Below, one piece after another: positions 34,765 to 43,219 of a stretch of DNA of 64,000 nt. Below the pieces are notes generated by a model. That model was not told the origin of the DNA. It saw only the letters and a program-made list of their open reading frames with translations, and searched no databases. This DNA is from Bradyrhizobium sp. WSM3983 (GTDB lineage Bacteria; Pseudomonadota; Alphaproteobacteria; Rhizobiales; Xanthobacteraceae): assembly GCF_000473045.1 (NCBI RefSeq), contig NZ_AXAY01000011.1, forward strand, positions 62,001 through 126,000, written 5' to 3'. Every line of letters starts with the position of its first letter. Position 1 is the first letter of the stretch. The position numbers and the translations under genes were made by a program.

Positions 34765-35889
34765 ATGACGAACGTCAGCCGCTCTCGCTTTGGCATTGGT
34801 CTCGCAATCGCCGCAGCGCTGACGTTGCTCTCGCAAGGGGCGGGCGCCGAGGAGCGGGTCGTCAACTTCTACAACTGGTCGAACTACATGGCGCCGGACC
34901 TCCTTGAGAATTTCACCAAGGAAACCGGCATCAAGGTGGTCTACGACACGTTCGACGCCAACGAGACGCTGGAGACCCGCCTGATGGCCGGCAAGTCCGG
35001 CTATGACGTCGTGGTGCCCACCGCCTATTTCCTGCAGCGCCAGATCAAGGCCAACATCTTCCAGAAGCTCGACAAGTCGAAGCTGCCGAACCTCGCCAAC
35101 GCCTGGCCGATGGTGACCAAAAACCTCGCGACCTACGATCCCGGCAACGATTATGCCGCGAACTACATGTGGGGCACGACGGGCATCGGCTACAACGTCG
35201 CCAAGGTGAAGCAGATCCTCGGGCCGGACGTGAAGATCGACAGCTGGGACATCGTCTTCAAGCCGGAGAACCTGGCAAAATTTAGAGATTGCGGCGTGCA
35301 CATGCTCGACTCCGCTGACGACATCTTTCCGGCGGCGTTGAGCTATCTCGGGCTCGATCCGAACTCGACCAAGCAGACTGACCTGGAGAAGGCTGCCGAT
35401 GTCGTCGCGAAAGTGCGGCCCTTCGTGCGCAAGTTTCATTCCTCCGAATATCTGAGCGCGCTTGCCACCGGCGAGATCTGCTTCGTGGTCGGCTGGTCCG
35501 GCGACATCATGCAGGCCCGCGCCCGTGCTGCCGAAGCCAGGAAAGGCAATGGCAGCGGCATCGAGATCGGCTACGCCATCCCGAAGGAGGGCGCGCAGAT
35601 GTTCTTCGACAATCTCGCGATCCCTACAGATGCCAGGAACGTCAGGGAAGCCTACGAGCTGATCAATTATCTCTATCGTCCGGACGTCGCCGCCAGGAAC
35701 TCGGACTTCCTGTCCTACGCCAACGGCAACCTCGCCAGCCAGAAGCTGGTCGACCCGAAAATCCTGAACGACAAGAACATCTATCCGGACGACGCCACGC
35801 TCTCAAAGCTATTCGTCATCACGGCGCGAGATCCGGCGACGCAGCGGGTCATCAACCGGCTGTGGACGAAGGTGAAGACGGGGCGGTAG
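34765..35889 (+). CDS. Polyamine ABC transporter substrate-binding protein (PotF/PotD-like)
   Basis: A 374-residue periplasmic protein with a signal peptide (FGIGLAIAAALTLLSQGAGA). The mature part begins ERVVNFYNWSNYMAPDLLE, typical of PotD/PotF proteins, followed by YDTFDANETLETRLMAG, SGYDVVVPTAYFL and NYMWGTTGIGYN. It binds putrescine or spermidine-like amines. No permease or ATPase genes are nearby, so it works with a transporter encoded elsewhere. It is the last gene of the rhodanese-aminotransferase operon. A fragment with the same C-terminal end occurs at 43066-43134. Confidence 0.9.
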   Translation: MTNVSRSRFGIGLAIAAALTLLSQGAGAEERVVNFYNWSNYMAPDLLENFTKETGIKVVYDTFDANETLETRLMAGKSGYDVVVPTAYFLQRQIKANIFQKLDKSKLPNLANAWPMVTKNLATYDPGNDYAANYMWGTTGIGYNVAKVKQILGPDVKIDSWDIVFKPENLAKFRDCGVHMLDSADDIFPAALSYLGLDPNSTKQTDLEKAADVVAKVRPFVRKFHSSEYLSALATGEICFVVGWSGDIMQARARAAEARKGNGSGIEIGYAIPKEGAQMFFDNLAIPTDARNVREAYELINYLYRPDVAARNSDFLSYANGNLASQKLVDPKILNDKNIYPDDATLSKLFVITARDPATQRVINRLWTKVKTGR

Positions 35890-36190
35890 AGGGGCCGCGG
35901 CCAACCCGGCAACGCGATTTCCGCAAAACAACCCCATGCACAGTAGAACCGCCGCCGGCGCGTTGCCGGCGGTGACGGTGCTTAATTCGAGCTGCGGCTT
36001 GGTTGAATCGCCCCGCTGGCGAAAAAGACTCGTGGCACCTCGCGCGCGGCATGAATTGCACGGTCGGGCACGCCGCTGAGTGGGGCTCGCGTCATTTGAC
36101 TCGTCGGGCAAAACACCGGCAGAATGGCATCGTCGCCATTAGGTCCGGACACCGCGCTCAACGCGAAGCATCGCGAGCGCAAGGCGCCAC
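35890..36190. other. Intergenic region between convergent genes
   Basis: About 300 bp with no convincing gene. A perfect 8-bp stem (CCGCCGGC at 35952-35959 with GCCGGCGG at 35965-35972) could end transcription of the polyamine-binding-protein gene, although no T-run follows. The stretch from about 36075 to 36130, near a TTTGACTCGTCGGGCAAAAC segment, looks like non-coding sequence common in bradyrhizobia. Confidence 0.4.
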
Positions 36191-39100
36191 CTACCACTCA
36201 TACCGCACTGTGCCCTTGCCTGTGTACATCTGCGTGCTGCGGGAGAACTCTCCCTCGACGGTGCCCGCGAGTGAGAGGCCGTTTCGCCATTTCATCTCCG
36301 CGCGGCCACCGACCAGCGCGGAGTCTGCGGCGGGCCGTGCGCCGTTGACCGTGAAGGCTGCGCCGGGCAGCGTCTGGAAGGCGGCGTTCACGAAACGGTT
36401 GGTGTTGGTATCGTGCGCCCAGGCGAGCCGGCTGCGCAGTGTGAGCACGCCGTTGTTGACGAGCAAGCGCTGGTCGGTGCGGGCGCCGAGCTCGGTGCGG
36501 ACATTGGTCGTGTCTTGCGCAGTGTAGGACAGCGCGAACTGGTTGCTGCCGACGATCGCGGTCTCGCCGTAGCCGGGAAGGTGGAACGTGGTGGCTTGCA
36601 CCGCTGCGTAGGGCGTTACGCCGAAGCTGGAGGCGGGGATGGGTGCGAAGCGCCAGCCGGCTTCCAGTCGGCCTGAGAAGGTGCTGGCCTTGAAGTTGGC
36701 GGTGAGCTTGTCGGTGCCCGAGACCGTCACGGTGCGATCGGTGGTGACGTCCTGCCAGCCATAGGCGAGCGCGGCCGACAGATAGGCGGGCCCAAAGTTG
36801 TGGCGGGCATAGAGGCCTGCCTGGAAGAGATCGGCACGGCCGCCGCCGAGCGCATCCGCAACCGAGAAGTTGAAGCCTGCGCCGCCGAGCGCGAAGCCGA
36901 CGAGCGTGTCCGGCGAGAGACGATAGTCGGCACCGACCACGGTGCCGTAGATACGGCTGGTGGTGGAGCTCGAACCGGCCGCTGCGTTGCCGTTCAATGT
37001 GCTGGCGCCGCCATAGCCGGAGGCCCACACGCCCCAGCGCCGGTCGATGACCTCGCCGCTGGCCTCGCGCGGTGTCAATGCGGCATAGGCCTCGCGCACC
37101 CTGGCGTCGCGCGGGCCGGTGGACGCATAGCCCATTGCACCAGCATCGCCAGAAACTGCGCCGCGCTCGCCATCTGTGCTGCCGCCGCCGAAAGGATCGA
37201 GCATGCCGACGAATTGCTGCATGGCGTTGAACGAGGCTTGCGTGCCTGCGGCGCCCGGCTGGCCCGAGACCTGGCCGAGCGCGCCGTTGAGTTGCGGCTG
37301 GCCCATGTTGAGCAGTACATCGAAGCCGGCGGGCGGCGTCCCGCCGCCTGCGACGGCTCCGTTGATGGCGCCGGCCACATTATTCTGGTTGGCGCCTGTG
37401 CCCGCCGGCAGCACGATCGTGCCGGGATCGAGCACGAGATAGACGTTGTTCAGATCGTAGGTGAGATGCGGGTTGCGCGTGGGGCTGAAGCTGCCGGTGA
37501 CGCTCAGCCCGGCGAATTGCGTTCCGCCGAGCCCGCCGGTCGCATTGAGAATAGTGTAGGTCTGGCTGCGGAAGCTGCCCGGGATCGCCACCGCCTGCAC
37601 GTTGGCGCCGGTAAGCGTCGCGATGCCCGAGACGTTGGTCCGGTCGGCGGCGGACGCGGAGACCTCGACCCCGTAGAAGCTGCCGGAGGTGAACGCCAGA
37701 TTGCCGCTGACGGTGAGGGTGCCGATGGAATTGCCGGGCGCCAGCGTGCCGCCGCTCGCGATCGTCGTGTTGCCGACGATGCCGGTGCCGCCGAGCGTGC
37801 CGCCGCTGTTCACGGTGAGGCTGCTGGAGGACGCGATCGAGCCGTTCACCGCGAGCGTGCCGCCATCGACTGCCGTTGCGCCGGTGTAGGTGTTGACGCC
37901 CGCCAGGGTCAGTGTGCCGGTGCCGACCTTGATCAGTGATGTCCCGGTGATGCTCCCGTCGCCGGTGAGCACGCCGATGACGGTGGTCGACAAATTGTTG
38001 CCGCCAACCGTCAGTTCTGCGCCGTTGATGTCGAAGCGGCCGCTGCCGGCGAGTGAGCCGGCGCTGATCTTGCCGTCGCTGTTCAGGCCGGGGGTGAAGA
38101 AGTTGATGACGGCGGTGGACGCGGTGTTGATGAGCTGCGCGTTGTCGGGCGTCGAATCGCCGTCGAACAGCACATTGCCGCTGTTGGTGATGATCGCGTT
38201 GCCGGCCGTGGTGTGGCCGTAGAACGTCAACTGATTTGCGTTGGTGATGGTGGCATTGCCGGCGGTGGCGTTGTCGGCGAAGGTCAGCTGGGCGTTGTTG
38301 GCGATGGCGGCGTTGCCGGCCGTGGCGTTGGCGCTGAACGCCAGCGTACCGGTGGACACCGTCGCGCCAGAAAAATTTCCGGCGCCGGTCAAGGTCAGCG
38401 TGCCGGCGCCGGACTTGGTCAGTGTGCCGCCGCTGACACTCTGGCTAATGACGAAATTGTTGGCTGCGTCCGCAATGTCGAATGTGCCGCCGCCGGCACC
38501 CAGGTTGACGGTGCGTGCGGAGGCGTTGAATGTCGTGCCGGTGACTTCCAGGGTGCCGCCGTTGAAAGTCAGGCTGCCTGCGAGGTCGCCGAGATTGGCG
38601 TCTGAGGAGACGCTAACCGTTCCGCCGGCGAAGGTAGTGCCGCCGGTATAGCTGTTGGCGCCTGATAGCGTCAGCGTGCCGGTGCCGGTCTTTACCAGCG
38701 AGCCGCCGGTGCCGCCGCCGTAGCCGCCATCGGCGATCACGCCGCTGACGGTGGTCGACAGATTGTTGCCGCCGACACTTAGCTCGTTGGCACCGAGATA
38801 AAAGGTGCCGTTGCCGGCGATCGAGCCGGCGCTGAGCTTGCGGTCGCCGTTCGGGCCGGAGCTGCCGGAGAAATCGAAGACGGCGCTCGGGTCGTTGTTG
38901 ATCAGCTGCGCATTGCCCGCGGTCGAGGTGCCCTGGAAAGAGATCATTCCGACGGAATTGTTGAAGATGCCGCCGCCATTGTTGGTGATGACGGCGTTGC
39001 CGGCCGTGCTGGTGCCGTTGAAGAATAGATTATAGGTGTTGGTGATGGTCGCGCTGCCAGCCGTGCTGGCGCCAACGAACGACATCGCAAAGTTGTTGGT

Positions 39101-40801
39101 GATGGTTGCGCTTGCGGCCGTGCTCGAAGCGTTGAAGTTCAAGGTGCCGTTGTTGGTGATGCCGGCGCTTCCCGCCGTGCTTGTTTGGCTGAAATCGACT
39201 GAGCCGTCGTTGTTGATCGTTACGTTGCCAGCGGTGCTGGTGTTGTAAAACGTGATGGAGCCGCCGTTGTTGTTGTTGATCGTGGCGCTGCCAGCAGTAC
39301 TGGTGCCGTAAAAATACGTGGAGCCGGCGCTGTTGTTGGTGATGGTCGCGCTGCCAGCCGTGCTGGTGTCGTAGAAAGTTAGTCTGCCGGCGTTGTTGAC
39401 AGTAATGGCGGCGCTGCCGGCCGTGCTCGAATTGTAGAAGCCGACGAAGCTGTAGTAACCGCTGGTGATGCTGGCGTTTGCGGCCGTGCTGGAGTCATTG
39501 AAGATGATTTGGCCGTAGGTGTTGTTGGCGATGGTGGCACTGCCGGCCGTGCTGGTGTTGTAGAAGTATATCTGGCCGCCGTTGTTGCTGACGGTCGCGC
39601 TGCCGGCCGTGCTGCTGTCGCGGAAATTCATCAAGCCGTTGTTGGTGATGCCCGCGCTTCCCGCCGTGCTCGAATTGTTGAAGGCCAGGGTGTTGTTGTT
39701 GGTGATGGCAGCGCTTCCGGCAGTGCTCGAGTCGTTGAAGCTGACGGTCACGCGGTTGCCGCTGGCGGGATCGGTGGTGATAGTGGCGTTTCCGGCCGTG
39801 CTCCGGTCGTAGAAGTTGACTGTGCCGCTGGCCGTGTTGGCGATGGTCGCGTTCTCGGCGGTGCCGTCGTTGTAGAAGGAGAGGGTACCGCTGTTGGTGA
39901 TATTGGCGGAGCTGGCGCTGCTAGAATAGCCGGGATCGTTGCGGAACGTCATGGTCCCGCTGTTGGAGACGGTGGTGACGCCGACGAGGTCGGAGTTGAC
40001 GACGCTGAAGGTGCCGCCGGCGCCGACAGTGACGGCTCCCTGGATGGCTTGGGAGGTCCCCATGCCAGAACCGCCGATCTGTAACGTGCCGCCGTTGATC
40101 GTGACGTCGCCGGTCATGGTGTGGTACGACGCAAGCGTCAGCGTGCCGGCGCCGATCTTGACCAGCGAACCGCCATAGATTTGGCCGCTTTCGACAGTCG
40201 ATAGATTGTTGGAGCCGACCGTGAGCTGGTTGCCTTGAAGGTCATAATACCCGTTGCCGGCGATCGAACCGGCCGTCGTCGACGTGAAGAAGATGATTTG
40301 ACCGTTGCCGTTATTGTTCAGCGCGGCATTGCCGGCCGTGCTGCCGGCGAAGAACTGGAGGTCGCCGCCATTGTTGTTGATGGTGGCGTCGCCAAGGGTG
40401 CCGCTGGAGAAATCAGCGTGCGACTGGATGCCGTTGAAGTTGATCGTGACGCTGCCGCCGTTGACGGTGATGCCGGCACCCGTGAAGTTCAACTGACCGC
40501 TGACGTCAAAAGTGTAGTTCGAGGCGCCCGCATTGAAGGTCCAGCCGCCGACGCTGGCGCTCGTAATCACCAGGCTTGTGGTGTTCGAGGTGCCGAAGGA
40601 AGCCGTGCCCGCCGGCACAAAGCCGCCGTCCCAGTTGGAGCCGGTGGCATAGTCGTTGCTGCCGGGAGAGGGGAGCCAGGTGCCATTCGACGCGGCGCGC
40701 GATGGCACGGCCGGCAGCGCCCAGGCCAAGGCCAGCGCAGACGACGTGAGCAGCGCGGCCCGCAGACGGCGGGTCGCTTTGAAACAATCTTTCCCCGTCA
40801 C
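36191..40801 (-). CDS. Large autotransporter with PATR and STAGSATI-like repeats
   Basis: A 1536-residue outer-membrane autotransporter (type V secretion). It has a signal peptide (LLTSSALALAWALPAVPSRAAS) and then a repetitive beta-helix passenger. The passenger contains PATR-type elements (SGGSLVKTGTGTLTLSGANS and similar) and a block of about 20-residue units with an STAGSATI-like core. A C-terminal autotransporter beta-domain follows (about residues 1250-1536), ending in a typical amphipathic strand with terminal Trp (KGTVRYEW). I use GTG 40801, which follows a GGGGGAAG box; the frame continues to GTG 40819. Likely roles are adhesion, aggregation or root attachment. It is divergent from the CadC-like regulator. 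Confidence 0.9.
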   Translation of the reverse strand: MTGKDCFKATRRLRAALLTSSALALAWALPAVPSRAASNGTWLPSPGSNDYATGSNWDGGFVPAGTASFGTSNTTSLVITSASVGGWTFNAGASNYTFDVSGQLNFTGAGITVNGGSVTINFNGIQSHADFSSGTLGDATINNNGGDLQFFAGSTAGNAALNNNGNGQIIFFTSTTAGSIAGNGYYDLQGNQLTVGSNNLSTVESGQIYGGSLVKIGAGTLTLASYHTMTGDVTINGGTLQIGGSGMGTSQAIQGAVTVGAGGTFSVVNSDLVGVTTVSNSGTMTFRNDPGYSSSASSANITNSGTLSFYNDGTAENATIANTASGTVNFYDRSTAGNATITTDPASGNRVTVSFNDSSTAGSAAITNNNTLAFNNSSTAGSAGITNNGLMNFRDSSTAGSATVSNNGGQIYFYNTSTAGSATIANNTYGQIIFNDSSTAANASITSGYYSFVGFYNSSTAGSAAITVNNAGRLTFYDTSTAGSATITNNSAGSTYFYGTSTAGSATINNNNGGSITFYNTSTAGNVTINNDGSVDFSQTSTAGSAGITNNGTLNFNASSTAASATITNNFAMSFVGASTAGSATITNTYNLFFNGTSTAGNAVITNNGGGIFNNSVGMISFQGTSTAGNAQLINNDPSAVFDFSGSSGPNGDRKLSAGSIAGNGTFYLGANELSVGGNNLSTTVSGVIADGGYGGGTGGSLVKTGTGTLTLSGANSYTGGTTFAGGTVSVSSDANLGDLAGSLTFNGGTLEVTGTTFNASARTVNLGAGGGTFDIADAANNFVISQSVSGGTLTKSGAGTLTLTGAGNFSGATVSTGTLAFSANATAGNAAIANNAQLTFADNATAGNATITNANQLTFYGHTTAGNAIITNSGNVLFDGDSTPDNAQLINTASTAVINFFTPGLNSDGKISAGSLAGSGRFDINGAELTVGGNNLSTTVIGVLTGDGSITGTSLIKVGTGTLTLAGVNTYTGATAVDGGTLAVNGSIASSSSLTVNSGGTLGGTGIVGNTTIASGGTLAPGNSIGTLTVSGNLAFTSGSFYGVEVSASAADRTNVSGIATLTGANVQAVAIPGSFRSQTYTILNATGGLGGTQFAGLSVTGSFSPTRNPHLTYDLNNVYLVLDPGTIVLPAGTGANQNNVAGAINGAVAGGGTPPAGFDVLLNMGQPQLNGALGQVSGQPGAAGTQASFNAMQQFVGMLDPFGGGSTDGERGAVSGDAGAMGYASTGPRDARVREAYAALTPREASGEVIDRRWGVWASGYGGASTLNGNAAAGSSSTTSRIYGTVVGADYRLSPDTLVGFALGGAGFNFSVADALGGGRADLFQAGLYARHNFGPAYLSAALAYGWQDVTTDRTVTVSGTDKLTANFKASTFSGRLEAGWRFAPIPASSFGVTPYAAVQATTFHLPGYGETAIVGSNQFALSYTAQDTTNVRTELGARTDQRLLVNNGVLTLRSRLAWAHDTNTNRFVNAAFQTLPGAAFTVNGARPAADSALVGGRAEMKWRNGLSLAGTVEGEFSRSTQMYTGKGTVRYEW
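38897..39881 (-). repeat. Tandem repeat block within the autotransporter gene
   Basis: About 16 consecutive coding units of 57-75 bp encode F-x3-[ST]-TAG-[SN]-A-x-[IL]-x-N, for example FYDTSTAGSATITNN and FYGTSTAGSATINNN. Four more units (such as FADNATAGNATI) occur near 38120-38340. The unit length matches one turn of a beta-helix. Confidence 0.85.
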
Positions 40802-40889
40802 CAACTTCCCCCAAAGCACGCGGTCGCGAGTCCTCGAGAGGATTCATCGCACCGGGTCGGGGGCGGTGTCCTGATAAGGGGTTAGGAGC

Positions 40890-40906
40890 TTTCTGAAGAT
40901 TTCTGA
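40890..40906. promoter_or_regulatory. 10-bp-phased direct repeats between autotransporter and CadC-like regulator
   Basis: TTTCTGA occurs at 40890-40896 and 40900-40906, with a weaker third copy (ATTTCC) about 10 bp further on. A 10-bp phase in direct repeat suits a winged-helix regulator such as the one encoded at 40980. Confidence 0.45.
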
Positions 40907-40979
40907 TATTTCCGCTTCAGGATAAATTCTGGGGCTTTTTCGACACAGTTCCTCTATACGAGCCGCCTCGGGAGACGCT

Positions 40980-42719
40980 TTGGGGGATCATTTGCTTCGT
41001 TTCGCCGGCTTCGAGCTGGACCCGCAGCGCGCGGAGCTGCGCGGGGCCGATGGCACTCCGATCAAGCTCCGGCCCAAGACCTTCGAGATGCTGCGGTTGT
41101 TCGCGACCAGCGGCGGCCGGGTGCTGAGCAAGCAGGAGCTGATGGAGGCGGTCTGGCCGAATGTCCATGTCGGCGAGGACAGCCTGTTTCAATGCATCCG
41201 CGAGCTTCGCGCCGCGCTCGGCGACGAGCGGCGGCAGTTGATCAAGCTCGCGTCGGGAGGGGGCTACCTGCTGGCGATGGAGGTTGTGACTGCGCCCGAT
41301 GCCGGACCGGTGCAGGCCGAGGAGACCCGGCTGGACCCGGCCGGCGAGGTCGCGCCGCTGCCGCCGTCCGAGGTCGCCGCCGTGAGGCCGCAGCGCGCCA
41401 TGTTCGGTTTGAGCCGGCAAGCCATGGTCGCCGTCGTGGCCGGGCTCTGTGTGATCGTCATGGGGCTTGCGGTTGCCGCGCCCGTGCTGAAGCCGGATCT
41501 CCTGTTCAAGCGAACGCCGCCGCGGCTCGCCGTGATGCCGATCGTTGACGACAGCAACGATTCCCGCGATGCCGTGATGGCCGCCGAGCTCACCGCTCGC
41601 CTCACGGATGGTTTTGCGAAGATCCAGAACATCAGCGTGCTTGCGCCACGATTGGCGGTCACTGGCGGCGAGAGCGCTGTGTCCGCCGCATCATCCGATT
41701 ACGAGCTGCGTGGCGAATTACAGCACGGCGATCAGCTCTGGACACTGCGCGCGCGCATCATCAAGTCGGGCACCGGCGAGGTTCAGTCGGTCGTCGCGGC
41801 GTCGGTCGCCGCGGACGAGGCGGACGCGCAGCTCGCGCAGTCCCGGCTCGTCGCCAGCGTCGGTCATCTGCTAGCGCGTCGCTTGAATGAAATTCTGGAG
41901 CCGAGCGCATCGTCATCCGCGAGCCGCAAATCGTCGGCGGGCGGCGACAAGGTGGCCGTCGAGCAGGCGCTCGCTTCGATCAACCACACCACGCGCGAGC
42001 GTTTTGGCGCGGCACAGAGCATGCTGCAGAAGGCTCTCAACGACGAGCCCGACAATCTCGACGTCGCGGTCGCGCTCGCCTCGCTTCAGATGCGCGGCAT
42101 CCAGATGCGCTGGTTCAGCCCGGATGAAGCCGTTATGGTCGAGGCCCGGGCCAGCGCGACCCTCGAGCAGGCGTTGCGGTCGAAGCCCAATTCGATTCCG
42201 GTGCTCGAGGCCTATTGCCGCTTCCAGAGCGCCACCAATCATTTCGTGGAGAGTCTCGTGACCTGCGCCAAGGCGCTGAGCTTCGATCCTTGGAATGGGC
42301 CTGCGCTCTATCTGATCGGCCTCGGGCAGATCTTTCTCGGCCGCTTCGACGATGCGCTCGCGACCTTCCGCCAGGCCGACCGCTACGACACACCGGCGGC
42401 CTCGCGCTGGACCTGGCTGCTCGGCGCGGGCTGGGCGACGCTGCTGAAGGGGCAGGGCGAAGAGGCGGTGCCCTGGATACGGCGCTCGATCGCGATTACG
42501 CCGGCGACCGGGCGCTCGCACATGCTGCTCGCCGTCGCCTACCAGCGATCGGGGCGGTTTGAGGAGGCGAAGGCTGCGATCGAAGAGGGCCTGAAGCTGC
42601 AGCCCGGCACGACCAAGCTCAACGTCGCGCCGCCGAGGAAGAATGCGAGCCCGGTGTATCTCGCAGCCGCCGATCAGGTCGTTCAGTCCATGGTCGACGC
42701 AGGCTTGCCGGAGCAGTGA
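40980..42719 (+). CDS. CadC-like membrane regulator with C-terminal TPR-like repeats
   Basis: A 579-residue protein with an OmpR-type winged helix at about residues 1-100 (LRFAGFELDPQRAELRG, LRPKTFEMLRLFATSGGRVL, ELMEAVWPNVHVGEDSL). A single membrane helix lies near residues 142-165 (MVAVVAGLCVIVMGLAVAAPV). The periplasmic part has a FlgO-like segment (LAVMPIVDDSNDSRDAVMAAEL), then TPR-like helical repeats to the end. The start is TTG 40980, preceded by GGGAGACGC. Regulators of this type sense periplasmic signals and act directly on DNA. It is divergent from the autotransporter, its most likely target. Confidence 0.88.
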   Translation: MGDHLLRFAGFELDPQRAELRGADGTPIKLRPKTFEMLRLFATSGGRVLSKQELMEAVWPNVHVGEDSLFQCIRELRAALGDERRQLIKLASGGGYLLAMEVVTAPDAGPVQAEETRLDPAGEVAPLPPSEVAAVRPQRAMFGLSRQAMVAVVAGLCVIVMGLAVAAPVLKPDLLFKRTPPRLAVMPIVDDSNDSRDAVMAAELTARLTDGFAKIQNISVLAPRLAVTGGESAVSAASSDYELRGELQHGDQLWTLRARIIKSGTGEVQSVVAASVAADEADAQLAQSRLVASVGHLLARRLNEILEPSASSSASRKSSAGGDKVAVEQALASINHTTRERFGAAQSMLQKALNDEPDNLDVAVALASLQMRGIQMRWFSPDEAVMVEARASATLEQALRSKPNSIPVLEAYCRFQSATNHFVESLVTCAKALSFDPWNGPALYLIGLGQIFLGRFDDALATFRQADRYDTPAASRWTWLLGAGWATLLKGQGEEAVPWIRRSIAITPATGRSHMLLAVAYQRSGRFEEAKAAIEEGLKLQPGTTKLNVAPPRKNASPVYLAAADQVVQSMVDAGLPEQ

Positions 42720-42723
42720 GGCG

Positions 42724-43059
42724 CTACCGCCACCGCCGGTGCAGCCATAGCCACTGCTCGGGATGCTCGCGCACCCAGCCTTCCACCACGCTCGTGATCG
42801 CCTGCGTCGTGCCCTGGATGTCGATCTTGCCCTCGGCGTCGCGCACCGGCGGAATTTCTTCCGTCAGCTCCGCGGCGAAGCGGCCGCCGGGCTTGCGGAT
42901 GATGCGCACGCCGTGGATCGGGCATTCGACCTGGCGCAGCAAGCGCGCCAGCATCGGGTTGGCGCGGGTCTTGCGGCCGAAGAAGGTGACCTCGACGCCG
43001 CCGGTCAGATACTGGTCGATCAGCATGGCGACGTGCTTGCCGTCCGCAGCGCCTGCGCG
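42724..43059 (-). pseudogene. Decayed copy of the 3' end of lpxXL
   Basis: These 336 bp match 44948-45284 in the same orientation with about 20 differences by eye; the first 108 bp are identical. They encode the C-terminal 110 residues of the lipid A acyltransferase (DGKHVAMLIDQYLTGGVEV to LWLHRRWR). A one-base deletion near 43045 (CGTCCGCAGC here, CGTCCTGCAGC in the intact gene) breaks the frame, and the N-terminal two-thirds, including the HX4E motif, are missing. Confidence 0.9.
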
Positions 43060-43065
43060 CCCTTC

Positions 43066-43134
43066 GCGCGCGTCTCGCCCGCGATCCCGCGCATCATCAA
43101 CCGGCTCTGGACCAGGGTTAAGACGGGGAAGTGA
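43066..43134 (+). pseudogene. 3' tail of a polyamine-binding-protein gene
   Basis: The plus-strand translation ARVSPAIPRIINRLWTRVK, then TGK and stop, matches the C-terminus of the intact gene at 34765-35889 (INRLWTKVKTGR). Only about 22 codons remain. It directly abuts the lpxXL fragment. Confidence 0.75.
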
Positions 43135-43156
43135 CGGTGGCTGCGCACCCGCGTAG

Positions 43157-43219
43157 ACGCAGGCGGTCACGTCGGTGATCGAGGGCTGGATCCGCGAATA
43201 TCGCGGTCAGTGGGTCTAG
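43157..43219 (+). pseudogene. 3' tail of a second acyltransferase gene
   Basis: The plus strand encodes TQAVTSVIEGWIREYRGQWV and stop, similar to TQAITSVVEGWVREHPEQWL near the C-terminus of LpxXL. Only 20 codons remain. It is on the opposite strand to the other lpxXL copies and ends where the radical SAM gene ends. Confidence 0.65.

Noticed and set aside
36800..40084. Long plus-strand open frames opposite the autotransporter gene (for example 36800-37939 and 39509-40084)
   Set aside because: They are low-complexity (Ala/Val/Gly/Arg) translations of the repeat-rich antisense strand and have no ribosome-binding sites or domains; the minus-strand gene explains the region.
42724..43219. Gene remnants as evidence of an insertion sequence
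   Set aside because: No transposase fragment, terminal inverted repeat or target duplication was seen around the patch.
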